Below are positions 33,566 through 44,560 of a stretch of 64,000 nucleotides of DNA, one piece after another. Below the pieces are notes generated by a model. The model was not told the DNA's origin. It ran no database searches and saw nothing but the letters and a program-made list of their open reading frames with translations. The DNA lies in the NCBI RefSeq assembly GCF_003589595.1, contig NW_020653945.1:24350361-24414360 (forward strand). Direction: 5' to 3'. The stretch's first letter is position 1. Every line of letters starts with the position of its first letter. A program made the position numbers and the translations under genes. This DNA is from Hyposmocoma kahamanoa (lineage: Eukaryota; Arthropoda; Insecta; Lepidoptera; Cosmopterigidae).

Positions 33566-33970
33566 GGTATATTCTTTATTGCACCAAATAAAATACATCA
33601 GAAATATTAGATTAACAGAAAGTGAGACAAGGTGGACTTATCTCTAAAAGAGATCTCTTCCAGCCAACCCAGGGCAGAGCAGACGACAACGTCAGCAGTG
33701 ATGTAGTTATGAAGGTAGACGCCAACACCATCTCCCCCAAAACCAGTTCGGTCTTTACGAAAGAGTTTATATCCCAGAATGGAACAGCTAGTACAAGGTA
33801 AAGAAGGCTTCAGCCAGGTTTCCGACACGAGAATACAATCGACTATGCCAGTGCTAAAAGACATGAGAAAATCGTTGTAGTGAGCCGAGATGCTCTGCGT
33901 ATTGATGTGCACTAAGGAAAGGAATTTAGTGTAATTATCAAATACATTGTGAAGCTTATCTTCCAAAGGT
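33566..33970 (-). pseudogene. LINE-M endonuclease fragment joined to the LINE 3' end
   Basis: The minus-strand frame 33966-33607 contains an APE-type endonuclease N-terminal part: LVHINTQSISAHYNDFLMSF, VDCILVSETWLKP (catalytic Glu of the ETWL motif) and FRKDRTGFGGDGVGVYLHNY. After residue ~98 it runs straight into the family's 3' end (GGACTTATCTCTAAAAGAGA and TCTTTATTGCACCAAATAAA on the plus strand). Most of ORF2, including the whole reverse transcriptase, is deleted. It belongs with the ORF1 piece at 34617. Confidence 0.78.
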
Positions 33971-34042
33971 TCAGAGTCTGAAAGTGAAGTATTATGACTT
34001 TGGGCGCTATCGTAATCATCTGAAGAGTGAGACGGTTATTAT

Positions 34043-34225
34043 GCCGCGCAGAGGTCCCAGGTTCGATTCCCGGGCCAAGATAAATATTTGTATGGCCTAC
34101 ATTTATTTTTCTCGTAAGTTTGGGTGTAATTTGTGGTTGTCTATGTGTGTGTCTATGGCACCCGCGACACAGGTTTTCCCTAGTGCTATGGAGCTATGTT
34201 GAGTGTGTGCTTTATTACTTATTAT
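34043..34225 (+). repeat. SINE-A copy, 5'-truncated, inside LINE-M remains
   Basis: Starts in the head at GCCGCGCAGAGGTCCCAGG and continues through GGTTCGATTCCCGGGCCAAG and the full body. It lies between the ORF1 and ORF2 fragments of LINE-M. Confidence 0.82.
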
Positions 34226-34616
34226 TGCGTTATTATTGTGTGAGTAACTCCAAACTTAAAGGAAATAAAAAAATAAAAACAGAAATTTAAGAGTAACAAA
34301 TAAACAAGTATTAGAACTTAAAATTAGTAATTTAAAATAACATTAAAATGAAGAAAAAAGACGAAAATTAGTATTTAGAAACGTAGTATTTCGTTGCCTT
34401 TACACATTTTTTTAAGTATATTGAAAGATAAAAAAAAAATGACAACAGTGACATTTGATACGTGAGGTGATCCGTAGATGAAAAGAAATGAGAGAGCGTG
34501 TTTCAATTTTGTGTAAAAATGCGTAAAGTATCGTAAATACCCCATATTACTTAGAATCGAAAACAGTATAAGCCGATTAAATCCAATAGTCGCAACAAGC
34601 ACGGTCGATCACTATT

Positions 34617-34980
34617 TTACTGCACAGTACGAACAGGCGGCGAGGTATCCTTGGGGTACTGAGAAGTTAATAACTTCAGTTCAGCCAAAGAAACAATCTT
34701 TTTACGGCTTTTGTCAGAAAGAAGGATAACTACAACTCCATCGGTCGACCAGCACCTTTTCATACCGAAGTGTCCTCGGGCCGCTACAAAGGCATCTTGC
34801 CGTGGTTTTATCAAGAACTCAGAGATTGAAGTCTTAGAACCCTTCAATGCTGTTTTACCCTTCGACACCATGGACCGAGAATGCACTGTTGTAAACCGAA
34901 CTAGGATAGGCCGGGAGTCCTTCTTTGCACCTAATCTATGGCAAGCTTCAAAAGCCTCGTGACCTAAACTGGACAACTTT
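34617..34980 (-). pseudogene. LINE-M ORF1 fragment
   Basis: The minus-strand frame of about 119 residues (FEACHRLGAKKDSRPILVRF, ISEFLIKPRQDAFVAARGHF, KRCWSTDGVVVILLSDKSRK) is the C-terminal nucleic-acid-binding part of the ORF1 protein in non-LTR elements. It is intact over this length but isolated. The orientation and place fit the endonuclease fragment to its left (downstream). Confidence 0.75.
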
Positions 34981-35149
34981 ACTTGGTTAAAATTTAGTTC
35001 TTAGTAAAACTTCATTCAAAGACAATTTTGTATTTAACGTTATATCGAGGGTTTTTAACGACTCAGCAAGAACAACTGTTGTGTAATATAGGCACCATTG
35101 TTTCTTTTTTCGTTAGATATTTAATAATGTTAGAAGAAATGTTAGATGT

Positions 35150-36000
35150 TTAACCAAGGTAAACGACTCTTTTATGGGGAACTCTATAAGTTTTTACAAT
35201 AAGATTTCGGAGCTTATATTAAGATCATCATTTTCTAAGTCTAAAAACTACATTAACCGCTCACGCGATACATTCAGCCGTAGACGCATACCACAGCTAG
35301 AGGTACCGGTGATGATTTTATACCGATTTATCGGATATCGAAGTTATAACAGGTAAAATAATTAATACTAATTGCAATTTCGGTAACTACTCTAGCAAAC
35401 CATAAAGTTTTTAATGCCTGGGTCTGTCATTTAAAAAAAATAAACAACATCAAAAATACGTCACCACAATCGTGCGTGTTATTGTTTGGGCTGGTGATTT
35501 CGGTATTTATTTATTGAAAACATACCGTAAGTAGCGTTTTTTTAAGTATACCCTGAATATAAATGTTTGTAAACTATACTTTAAGGAGTAATTTCATGGT
35601 AAACGTTAGAACCACTCAAATGGAATATTATCATATTTACCCAAGTACACCAAAAATTTCATTAGTTCTTTTTACGTGCGGTGTGTTACTGCATTTTATT
35701 TGAGATGTTTTTGTTGTAATACGGAGGGTATTTATTTAGCAATGCAGAATAATAATTTTTATTTATTAAAACTTGTATTTAAACTGAATCCTTTTCTAAT
35801 TTGCGAAACCAAATAGCCGCCATTTTGCGGTAGGATGAGCGCATCGCGTGAGCGGTTAAAAATGTTTTAATTGAAAAGTCATATTACATAATTGAAAACT
35901 ACGTGTTGGATAAAGATGTATGGGAAGACGACATGGCTCTAGATTCCACATAAAGAAGGATGGCGACATCCCGAGTATTTTGTGATCTAGTGTTTTAATG
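35150..36000 (+). pseudogene. LINE-J polymerase C-terminus, interrupted by family W
   Basis: 35160-35256 and 35856-35990 together match the intact copy at 59850-60050: MGNSISFYNKISELILRSSF before the break and a KSHIT-like stretch with GATGTATGGGAAGACGACAT after it. Removing 35257-35855 plus one TTAA restores the alignment, so the W insertion is younger than this LINE copy. Confidence 0.85.
35253..35859 (+). mobile_element. Family W element, complete, TTAA duplication
   Basis: The 599 bp element 35257-35855 has ends CCGCTCACGCGAT and ATCGCGTGAGCGG and TTAA on both sides. The paralogous empty site in LINE-J (CTACATCAAAAATATTTTG at 59940) confirms the boundaries. There is no transposase. Interior motifs (GTACCGGTGATGATTTTATA, TTAAGGAGTAATTTCATGGT) are shared with 11035-11615 and 21616-22024. 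Confidence 0.93.
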
Positions 36001-36378
36001 ATGTGCATTAAAGAGGCCTATTGATACTTATTATTCATTATAAAAGCTAATTGAGTACAGCTTGTAGACCTGTACGCCTGGGGTTATAAAGTTGATAATA
36101 TAGATTATGTTATAATTATGTTCCTGCGGACACTCCCCGAAATGTATCCGACTGAAATATATGTATCCCGGAAATATGTGAATTAGGTTAATATACTACG
36201 ATAAAACAGTTCCAGTGCAAAGGTACAAACGTGTACCTATTATTTGATGTTCTTTTACACGCAATACATGTCACTATGCTCATTAAAAGAATAAATTAGT
36301 TTTAAGCATGTCTCATAAATTTTAAATGTACAATTTTTGTGAAGTCGGGAAATTTCCAGTACTGAAAAGTGAAACCTG

Positions 36379-36668
36379 ATAATCGCAGTACAGAGTACTA
36401 AAAAACCGACATCGTAAGTTCGTGGAATTGCATTTATTTTTCAAGTTTTAAAGTGCGCGAAACCGGATTCATCCCGTAGTTTGCCACCCTTCGAGGTGGA
36501 ACATTTTCTTAACCTTCTTAAACGTGACTAAGTACTACTGACGTACCTTCTTTCCAACAAAAAGGAATCATCAAAATCACTTTCTGAATGCTGAGTTATC
36601 GCGGAACATACATATATAAAAAATGCATTGAATTGAGAATCTCCTCCTTTTTTGAAGTCGGTTAAAAA
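36379..36668 (+). repeat. Family V copy, both ends present
   Basis: From ATCGCAGTACAGAGTACTAA to GAATCTCCTCCTTTTTTGAA and GTCGGTTAAAAA. Confidence 0.82.
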
Positions 36669-37850
36669 GCAGCAAGTAGTGCTAAGGCTCCATCTTTTTC
36701 ATTAGCACTAGATTCTACTATATTATTGTCTATTGTAATAATTTTAAGACAAAAAAGAAACTGGACGGATAATTGAATCCGAAATAAAAAAGAATGCTGT
36801 TATGGCGCTCGATTCTCAGCTTGTGTTATTTCCTGCCGGCAGCCTTTTGCAGATCATCACTTTTCTGACCAAAGGTTGTTCCACTACGTTTGCGGAATCG
36901 TGATTTTCACTCAAGAACTCAACTAAAACACGTTATATTACCAAAAAAACAAAGAAGTTCATAGTAAATCTCATTCATCGTATAGTCAAGGAAGAAAAAC
37001 AAGGATATAAAAACAAAGAAAAGGCATCATTTGAAAATAATGCTTTTATAATAAAAGCCACCAACAGTGCTCGAACATTTTAATTTATCATCATATAAGA
37101 CTAATTGAACAACGTGTAATTATGAAAATCCCCTTTACTGAACTTTTTTACCCGTACATAGTAAGTACGTGTACGTGTAAACGAGCGTTTCTTAAAATCT
37201 ATGAAAAGAACTAAAAATGTTACTGAGATACGAATGTTCTCCGTTTTTTCACGATTTTAGATAACTCAGTTTGGCCATGATGACCTTATGTGGCAGTGTT
37301 TTTGGACGACATTTGAGTTGGTGGAAAAATTATATCTGACAAGTACCATCCAATGAGACCTGCGCCAAACAATGAAAAAATCTATTTATGATGATGATAA
37401 AGCACAAAACGGTACATGTTTATTGAAAAATGTATCATAACGCAAATGCGTTATGATGCACGTTTCAACTTAAATCAGTAACGTACCAATTTGTAATTTC
37501 AAAAAGTGAGAACATAGCTCAAACATTGACTGAAGTGCACTTTTGATAAATAAATATTTAGTTGCAATTGCAATTTAATATATATTTTCAGTAAACTGAA
37601 AGATAAACAGGGATTGTTGGATATATTTTGAAGCTTCATGAATAACTTATTCAATAGTTAGGTTCAACGTATATTATGTTATAGAAGAGATTTATGGGCG
37701 ACACGTGTCGTACTTGGTATTCGCCGAGAGGAAATATAATACTCCATGAAAATAGCGGAACGTATTTTTCAAGTTTGGATGTGAAATCTGGATAAAGCTA
37801 TATTTGAAAGATGGACTGACAAAATGATAAACAAACAAACCTTTATGAAA
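36669..37850. other. No recognisable feature
   Basis: AT-rich. No coding motif and no family match. Confidence 0.4.
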
Positions 37851-37930
37851 ATCATAAAGAGGAGGGAACAGTCAACTCCCTTGTACGACGCTATCAAAAA
37901 CATGGAAGAAAAATACAGTGGAAGTGCCTT
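37851..37930 (+). pseudogene. RTE-like LINE coding fragment
   Basis: AGAGGAGGGAACAGTCAACT and CCCTTGTACGACGCTATCAA match the fragment at 40060 (CTCCACTCCCTTGTACGACA). The reading RRGNSLLYDAIKN-like resembles the post-RT region of RTE elements. Confidence 0.45.
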
Positions 37931-38126
37931 AAGGCTCGATTACTATCGGAACCGCTACGAAATCTTGATAATGATTGATCTTCGTTTGTAATTTAAAAAA
38001 TTCTGGATTGTAAATATAAACTTTTCCTAGTCGCTAATACCGTGGAAAGTTCAATAACTTTATTGCAATAAAGTTACAACGTTTTGATTTTATATTGAAA
38101 TTTTATTCAACATGATATGAAATACT

Positions 38127-38428
38127 ACTACGGGCATTGACTTACAATTATATGGACGTTGGGTCCGCGCTAAAAAGTGTCCGAACTTATAGGGCGTTAA
38201 AATCGTATACAGAGCGTCATTCACGCTTTAGTCTTCGTTTGTTCGACTGACAGCAAAGCTAGCAAAATTAGACAGTACTGCGATGACATTACAATTTAAA
38301 TTCAACGTTTTCGCTTTTTCATATTCCTTTACATGTCACTACGTTTAAATAGGTTGACTTGGGACATTTTTTTCGTGGTTTTTGTATTAGACCCGTCGTC
38401 CATTTATTTGTAAGTCAATGACTACGGG
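38127..38428 (+). mobile_element. Family M8 element, 286 bp, 8 bp duplication ACTACGGG
   Basis: The element 38135-38420 begins CATTGACTTACAATTATATG and ends with the mirrored ATTTGTAAGTCAATG. ACTACGGG flanks both sides perfectly. It is non-coding. It sits at the edge of a family U copy. Confidence 0.95.
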
Positions 38429-38439
38429 TAACATTTTTG

Positions 38440-38640
38440 GTGCAGCTATTATTTTTGCACTCCAAAACAGCACAATAAGGCATTTTTCTGTGATTTTACA
38501 GAATTTGCGCGAAAGAATGACACAACCCTACCATACAAAACGAAAATGGCGGAAAGAGCTCAAGTAGGTCTTTCGAAATCTAATGTTGGCACGCGTCATA
38601 CGCTAACTAACCACTTCTACTGTATTTATTATTCTGTGAT
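38440..38640 (-). repeat. Family U copy, reverse
   Basis: TTTTTGCACTCCAAAACAGC, AGCTCAAGTAGG and GTTGGCACGCGTCATACGC are the reverse complement of the 17200-17330 and 55600-55745 sequence. Confidence 0.6.
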
Positions 38641-38689
38641 CACAAATATAACTGAAAGAAGGATATGTGCGCACCATTTCACATATACT

Positions 38690-38770
38690 CGTAGATCAGA
38701 TTAAAATGTAAGGTCATATCCCGGACACAGGAGACCAGAAAATGGAAGAGTTTGTTAAAAATAAAACGTT
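38690..38770 (+). pseudogene. RTE-like LINE coding fragment
   Basis: CACAGGAGACCAGAAAATGG and AAGAGTTTG recur at 40170-40200. Confidence 0.4.
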
Positions 38771-38856
38771 AAGTTGGAAATAAAAATTTTACAGATTTAT
38801 GGAATCCATGAAATTGTTTGCTTTGAAAAATAGTTTTCTTTATTAAACTGAAAAGA

Positions 38857-39040
38857 CTGGATGAACAAGCTGTACGTCTGGTGGTAACCAACACGCATAC
38901 TTATAGAAGTGGCAATACCACTGAGAGATTCGAAATCTCAAAGATCTGAGAGGCATTGTCTCTGTTCCCGTCACCCTGAGATTACATGTAATTTCATCAG
39001 CACCTTCTTCAAAATCTCCGTGGCGGTAGAAGTAGGTATG
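38857..39040 (-). repeat. Family T copy, tail end eroded
   Basis: ACAAGCTGTACGTCTGGTGG, AAAGATCTGAGAGGCATTGT, AATTTCATCAGCACCTTCTT in reverse T order. Confidence 0.75.
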
Positions 39041-40015
39041 TTTGGTAGCTACTCATATGAAGATGAATTTAATAACGAAATTAAATTTAAATAAAGTTCA
39101 GTATTTACGTATTGTTATTGTTCTATGTCAGGTAGAGTATTATCGATAATTACTTTCTTCAGATTATTATTATTAGCAAATATCTCTCTTAGCACGTCAT
39201 ATCGAATATTTTAATGCTAAAATCCCTTATTTCCCTCCATCTATTCACCCATAATGGTGGCTTTATTGATTTATTACAAGTATTCGATAGGAATATCGAG
39301 TGGACCATTTGTCATCTCTTAGCGTCGCTTGGGAGCTACGGTTTCTCCTAAAATAGATATTGAGAGTATCAAATCTTAGCGGGAAAAGGATTTAAATTTG
39401 CTCTCAGTAATAAATTACTGAATTTTAAATCTTTCTTTGACTTGGTATTGAAAAGGGCTAAATTTTCAAACTGGATTCCTTAATAGCGGAAACACGAACA
39501 TTTGAATTTTTTCTAAGTATGTTCTTGTTCTTGTGTCTTAAGAGTCCTGTCATAAATTTTAATAGTTCGTTGTATATTTTCACTATAACCACATAGGTAA
39601 TCCAATATTAGCTTGTAATGGTGATTGTGTTGTAAAATATGTTACAGAGACATATTATAGAGAAATTATTTGTACAGAAGTTGCATTACAATATCGCGCA
39701 TATTGATAGTGATAATATCACTATCAACAGAGGCTATGAACCATTATCCTCTACACTCTTGACCTGAAGGGTATATATTTCGGTTCCTCTACTAGCATAC
39801 TGATGCTCTTCATGCCGTTAATACTTGGCACTTTTTGAGGTGTTGCTTATCACTACCATTTTGGGCCATTCAAGGCTAGAGTGAATAGACATATTTTAGA
39901 CAAACGCGTGACACCGTTTTTCACATGGCGGTTTAACGTATTCGTCTACTTCACATGAAATATATTGTTTTCCTCACGTTTCACTTCAAGTGCGCTTTAC
40001 AATTTCGTCGTTTTT
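39041..40015. other. No recognisable feature apart from a short palindrome
   Basis: AT-rich. At 39703-39727 TTGATAGTGATA is followed by one base and its reverse complement. Confidence 0.45.
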
Positions 40016-40017
40016 TT

Positions 40018-40466
40018 TATGATATCAAGTGACTGGACGAACAAGTTATGAAAACTATGTAGAAGAGGGATCACTCCACTCCCTTGTACGACACTATTAA
40101 AAACACGTCGAGGACATGTAAGCAGCATTACATACATAGATCAGATTAAAAAGTAGAGGCATTTGGGGTCACAGGAGACCAAAAAATGGAAGAGTTTATA
40201 GTCTAAGGTATACTAGACTGGACGAGCAAGTGGTGCGTTTGATAGTAAGCGACATGTCTACTATAACAATTACAGCGCTACTTAAAGCTTTAAATCGCGA
40301 TAATCTGAGGAGTTATTAACTTGAAAGTCCCATGTGCCTGTAGTTTCACAAGCACCCTTACCATTCAATACCGCGTAACAGTAATGCTCAGGTTACTGCT
40401 TGGCTGCACTAATAGGTGTAGCAGCAACGTACACGAATTCTTACACAAGGACCTCTACTGTTACTA
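40018..40466 (-). repeat. Family T copy split by an RTE-like LINE fragment
   Basis: GATATCAAGTGACTGGACGA (40021) is the T tail end in reverse. 40060-40205 is LINE-like (CTCCACTCCCTTGTACGACA, CACAGGAGACCAAAAAATGG). T then appears again from GACTGGACGAGCAAGTGGTG at 40215 to CAAGGACCTCTACTGTTACT at 40465. The tail motif is present twice, so two T copies flanking LINE debris is also possible. Confidence 0.65.
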
Positions 40467-40788
40467 GTTTCCACGAAGAGGACAAAATAAAAAGAAATTA
40501 TTGAAGTTATTGTAGCCTATAATACAGAATTATTCACGATATCGAATGTTTAGGTTTTAAGGACGGTTAATTTAACGATAATTTGTAAAATAATAGGCTT
40601 GTGCGACATTGTGTTGGCTACGACTATTATTTTCACGTCCATAAATAACGCTAGTAACCGACATTTAAAATAATTTCAGGTTAGTAATTCGACTCGTATT
40701 ATAATTACGTATTTGTAATAATTACATTTAGTATGGTCGAGTGACAAACATAGCTTGCAGAGTAAAAAAAAACAGTTCTTATATGGGA

Positions 40789-40885
40789 AATGAAATACTT
40801 TTCATCGAATATAAATTGTGCATATTTGTTTTTTCAACAAATCTACGTTTCTGAGCTCCTTTCAGGTCTCATGGCTACAGCTAAC
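40789..40885 (+). repeat. Penelope-like end fragment
   Basis: GGAAATGAAATACTTTTCAT, ATATTTGTTTTTTCAACAAA and ACGTTTCTGAGCTCCTTTCA match one PLE arm with clear divergence. Confidence 0.65.
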
Positions 40886-40974
40886 TCAAACTGCCCAGCA
40901 GTGGCTGAAGTCGGGTGTGTTTCTTATTAACACAGAATATTTAAATTTTTATTGAATTGATACTCAATTATTTT

Positions 40975-41110
40975 TGTGAAATAGCTCCACTAGTTTGTTA
41001 TAATTATTAATACAAAGATCGAACACTCAGCAAAAAATTTCTTCGATCCGGCCGGATTCGAACTGACTTCTTCTAGCGTACCGTGCTAGACGCTATACCA
41101 ATTAAGCCAC
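40975..41110 (-). repeat. SINE-B copy with tRNA-like head
   Basis: In reverse: the head TGGCTTAATTGGTATAGCGT, B box AGTTCGAATCCGGCCG, then the tail TGTTCGATCTTTGTATTAAT. The paired tail sequence shows it is a SINE. Confidence 0.72.
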
Positions 41111-41407
41111 GGAACGAATCAGCGAACCTCACGAATTTTTCTAAGTACTTGTTGTCGTGTCTTTGTATTTGGTTTTTCAACGACTTTTTTAGTCGTAGCG
41201 CCATCTATGACAAATCTATGAAAGTTTTATCATCCAGTTAGAATATTTATTCAAAAATTTTAGTGTACTCAAATGAGTACAGTAACATTCGTTTAAATTA
41301 GATATTTCTTTTTATAGTGCCCAATCATAGATACGAGCACATGAAAACAAGATCCTAATCACGGCTGATAAAGGAACAATGCAACATAATTTTTTGGGTC
41401 TTTAGAT

Positions 41408-41572
41408 GAAAACAAACATAAGCAATTATATTATATTTGCTTTTTCAAACCAACGTTTCGGGCTCATTACAGGTCTCACGTTCGTGGCTACTGTCAATCA
41501 AAAAAACAAATATACCCGATTTAGATTAAAAAAGTAGTTTCATTTCAATTGCGAAAACCTAAGAACTCGACA
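41408..41572 (-). repeat. Penelope-like terminal-module copy
   Basis: Two inverted arms around CGTTTCGGGCTCATTACAGG, then AGTAGTTTCATTTC and the far end TTGCGAAAACCTAAGAACTC. Coding sequence is absent. Confidence 0.7.
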
Positions 41573-42050
41573 GGTAAAGTGTTAATATAAATAAAGAACA
41601 AACTTTCACAAACATTATTTAATAATAATTCTGCTCCATGTATGCATACTAATGCGGATGTGCCATTATTAAAACATAACACATAATAAATGTTTTACTC
41701 ACCCAACAACTGCTATGAATGTAGATACAAAAAGGTACGCACTCTAATTGAATTATGTGGATCCCAAAAAACGGTTCTGGAGGGTGATTACGGATCTTCA
41801 AAACGATAATGATTTTTAAAGTCATACAGATATAAACTCAATGCTAAATGCCTGCACCGGTGAATTGTCTGTTAATGTCTACATTTCACTCGGAGCGCAA
41901 GGTTGCCATATTATTACATTAGTTAAATCAAGTACATTGCGTATCAAGGACGCTAAATAAGTAATTAGGAATTAGCAGTCCGAAGTCGAGGACTCAGGGC
42001 TTTCGGAGTCGTGGTTCGTAATTCCCGTACCGCTCGTAAAACATTCAAGA
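41573..42050. other. No recognisable feature
   Basis: AT-rich sequence leading into the large hairpin. Confidence 0.4.
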
Positions 42051-42268
42051 TTTCTCATCACACTTGCATATAAATAGTATGATTGGAGGCAGGCTAACTT
42101 GACTATAATGCCTCAAATAAAACCCTCGGGCCTTTTTTCTTCTCGTTACAGCCATGTTAAACTGGCCTCGGTAATGAGAAGAAAAAAGACCCGAGGGTTT
42201 TATTTTGGGTATTATGGTCAAGTTAGCCTGTATGCAATCATACTATATACGTGTAAGTGTGATGAAAA
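42051..42268. repeat. Large hairpin: two ~98 bp inverted arms, ~21 bp spacer
   Basis: The left arm 42051-42149 and right arm 42171-42268 are inverted copies with roughly 85 percent identity. The innermost parts (AAATAAAACCCTCGGGCCTT, TTTTCTTCTCGTTAC) are the best matched. The spacer is ACAGCCATGTTAAACTGGCC-like. A transcript would form a long near-complete stem. Confidence 0.88.
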
Positions 42269-42328
42269 CATTATTTGATTATCATGTCTACTGGCCAAGT
42301 GGAAGTAAAATACATATTCATACAATAA

Positions 42329-42637
42329 GGGTACGTTCCCATTATGTCGTGACGACAGATAGTGGTGCAATTTAAAGTGTCGCGACTTTTTTGACGTTAC
42401 GACGATAGACTGTGGTGACAATGGGAGGAGCTAGAACAACAGTCATCTATTCTGACGATAAATAATACGTCACGATAAAAATGTAACGACAGATTATAGT
42501 ACCTTCAAACGATTCTGTCGATACGACAAGTCGGCTGCCGTGAACCGATAAATTGTCGTCACGATCTAGTGTACAGCGAGACATGACAGTCGTCCAACGA
42601 TAAATAAAACGTTACGACATAATGGGAACGCGCCCCT
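42329..42637. mobile_element. Short DNA element with GGGTACGTTCCCATTATGTC inverted ends
   Basis: The left end GGGTACGTTCCCATTATGTC faces the right end GACATAATGGGAACGCGCCC. The interior repeats CGACAGATAG-like motifs and has no frame. The length is about 308 bp. GGG-type ends fit PIF/Harbinger-like or related families, but no clean target duplication could be read. Confidence 0.75.
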
Positions 42638-42652
42638 ACGGGAAAAAAAGGG

Positions 42653-43052
42653 NNNNNNNNNNNNNNNNNNNNNNNNNNNNNNNNNNNNNNNNNNNNNNNN
42701 NNNNNNNNNNNNNNNNNNNNNNNNNNNNNNNNNNNNNNNNNNNNNNNNNNNNNNNNNNNNNNNNNNNNNNNNNNNNNNNNNNNNNNNNNNNNNNNNNNNN
42801 NNNNNNNNNNNNNNNNNNNNNNNNNNNNNNNNNNNNNNNNNNNNNNNNNNNNNNNNNNNNNNNNNNNNNNNNNNNNNNNNNNNNNNNNNNNNNNNNNNNN
42901 NNNNNNNNNNNNNNNNNNNNNNNNNNNNNNNNNNNNNNNNNNNNNNNNNNNNNNNNNNNNNNNNNNNNNNNNNNNNNNNNNNNNNNNNNNNNNNNNNNNN
43001 NNNNNNNNNNNNNNNNNNNNNNNNNNNNNNNNNNNNNNNNNNNNNNNNNNNN
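42653..43052. other. Assembly gap, 400 N
   Basis: Exactly 400 unknown bases just right of the GGG-ended element and the large hairpin. Confidence 0.95.
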
Positions 43053-43480
43053 CCCGATGGAATTAACCTATACATAAAAAAACTGAAGGATTATTCCAGC
43101 CATTCGGGAGCTATGATATACGTATCAAATAACTCTCATCTTTTTAGTCGATGTGCAAAGAAACAACGAATACGTTACATTTCAGCAATTCCGTTTAATT
43201 AACTAGAATCACAGACAAGAAAATACAAAATATTTCAAAGCGAATTCTAATTGAGTTTTCTAAGGGTCGTGTCGGGCGTTTCGCTGTCAAAGTCCAATTT
43301 CGGGTTTTGTTATTTTTTTATTCGGTTTATTTCAAGATACCGGTTAAAGTTCCACACGCTCTTCCCAAATGGGACAAGAGCGGCAGATGCTTTACCGAAG
43401 TTAACTCGATATACCAGGCTACGTACAAAAACAGCTACCAAATAGGTTTATTACAGTTTCATGTAGTACATAATGGAAAA
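43053..43480. other. No recognisable gene
   Basis: Moderately GC-rich from 43251 to 43460, with overlapping frames in two phases that carry no known motif. It may be the inner part of the LINE whose tail lies at 43719. Confidence 0.35.
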
Positions 43481-43499
43481 AAAAGATAAAGATAAAATA

Positions 43500-43720
43500 C
43501 GACGGTCGACGCCGGAACATATTATGAGGATGCGACAGAAGATCAGCGTCAGTCTCCAGGCCGGCATTACGCTGAGTCGCAGCCTTTTCATGGTAGCAAA
43601 CCCTTGTTTTATGAATTAATTTAATTTAATTTGTTATTTCTCTTTCTAAATTTACATATGTTTACTGATGTGTTGTAAACGGTGAATAAATCTTTTTCTA
43701 TTCTATTCTATTCTATTCTA
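43500..43720 (+). repeat. LINE 3' UTR with (TTCTA) tail
   Basis: A GC-rich stretch (ACGACGGTCGACGCCGGAAC, CAGGCCGGCATTACGCTGAG) gives way to GGTGAATAAATCTTTTTC and a pentamer tail TTCTATTCTATTCTATTC ending near 43719. The AATAAA signal and tail fix the orientation. Confidence 0.65.
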
Positions 43721-43721
43721 C

Positions 43722-44095
43722 ATAGTAGTAGAGCTTCTTGTGAAAAAGTTCATCCAGGGAAACACTGCCACCTGCCACATACGTTCTAGTTTTGAAAGGT
43801 AAAGGTGCTGGTGATATCACTGGCACATGGAACTTGTCAGCTTATGTCTACGGGTGACTTTATAAGTCATGCACCTTGTGGTAATCGACACGCCTATACA
43901 TAACTGTTGCAACGGCATACAGAGCTTTAAATTGCAATGCCTCTGTGCCCATCACTAGACATGAAGTTGACAAGTCCCATCTGTCTAGTTTCATTAGCAC
44001 CCTTACCCTTTAAAACCGGCTTGACGGCAGAAATACCAGCAGTACTTCCCTGAACGAACTTTTTCACAAACAGCTTTACTACAATATTGTCAAAA
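43722..44095. repeat. Two family T halves head-to-head (composite, inverted outer ends)
   Basis: The left half (GTAGTAGAGCTTCTTGTGAA to CTTATGTCTACGGGTGACTT) is forward. The right half (GCACCTTGTGGTAATCGACA to TTTTTCACAAACAGCTTTAC) is reverse. Both outer ends are therefore the T head, as inverted repeats. Confidence 0.75.
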
Positions 44096-44560
44096 AAAGT
44101 TCCAAATCATGATTTAATTTTGTCATTTACATTCAGCATTCTAACTTGCCCTCTAGATTCTACGAAATAAAGAATTTTGCATCAAATTCATTCTAGGCTT
44201 ATAAAATTCAGAGCTCGAACTCGATGGTTAACTAAGAGTCTTTATAGCAATATTAAGTTTTATTACGAAATCCTTCTACCGTGTCTTTAATAAAAGGGGG
44301 TTGAATTTTATTAAGCACCGCACTAGGCTCTGCCAGAAATGTTTTGCGCCATCTTTGCGTTTTAGTACTTCATAACTGGGATAGATTTATTTTTGTTGAT
44401 TTTCTTTGGTCTTTACTGAAAAAAGTGAATTTTCAGAAGTTAGACAATGTTCTTCTGTTTATGTCGAAGTGACATTACGACGACGTTCACGAAGCAAACT
44501 ACAAACAGCTCGTTTAATTTTGAACCTAGTTTTTGACAGTTTCTGATTTGAATTTTTTAA
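44096..44560. other. No recognisable feature
   Basis: AT-rich, between the composite T and the LINE-K 3' end. Confidence 0.35.

Noticed and set aside
42566..43077. Frames on both strands across the second gap
   Set aside because: Almost all residues come from N. The flanks are an inverted-end element and unassigned sequence.
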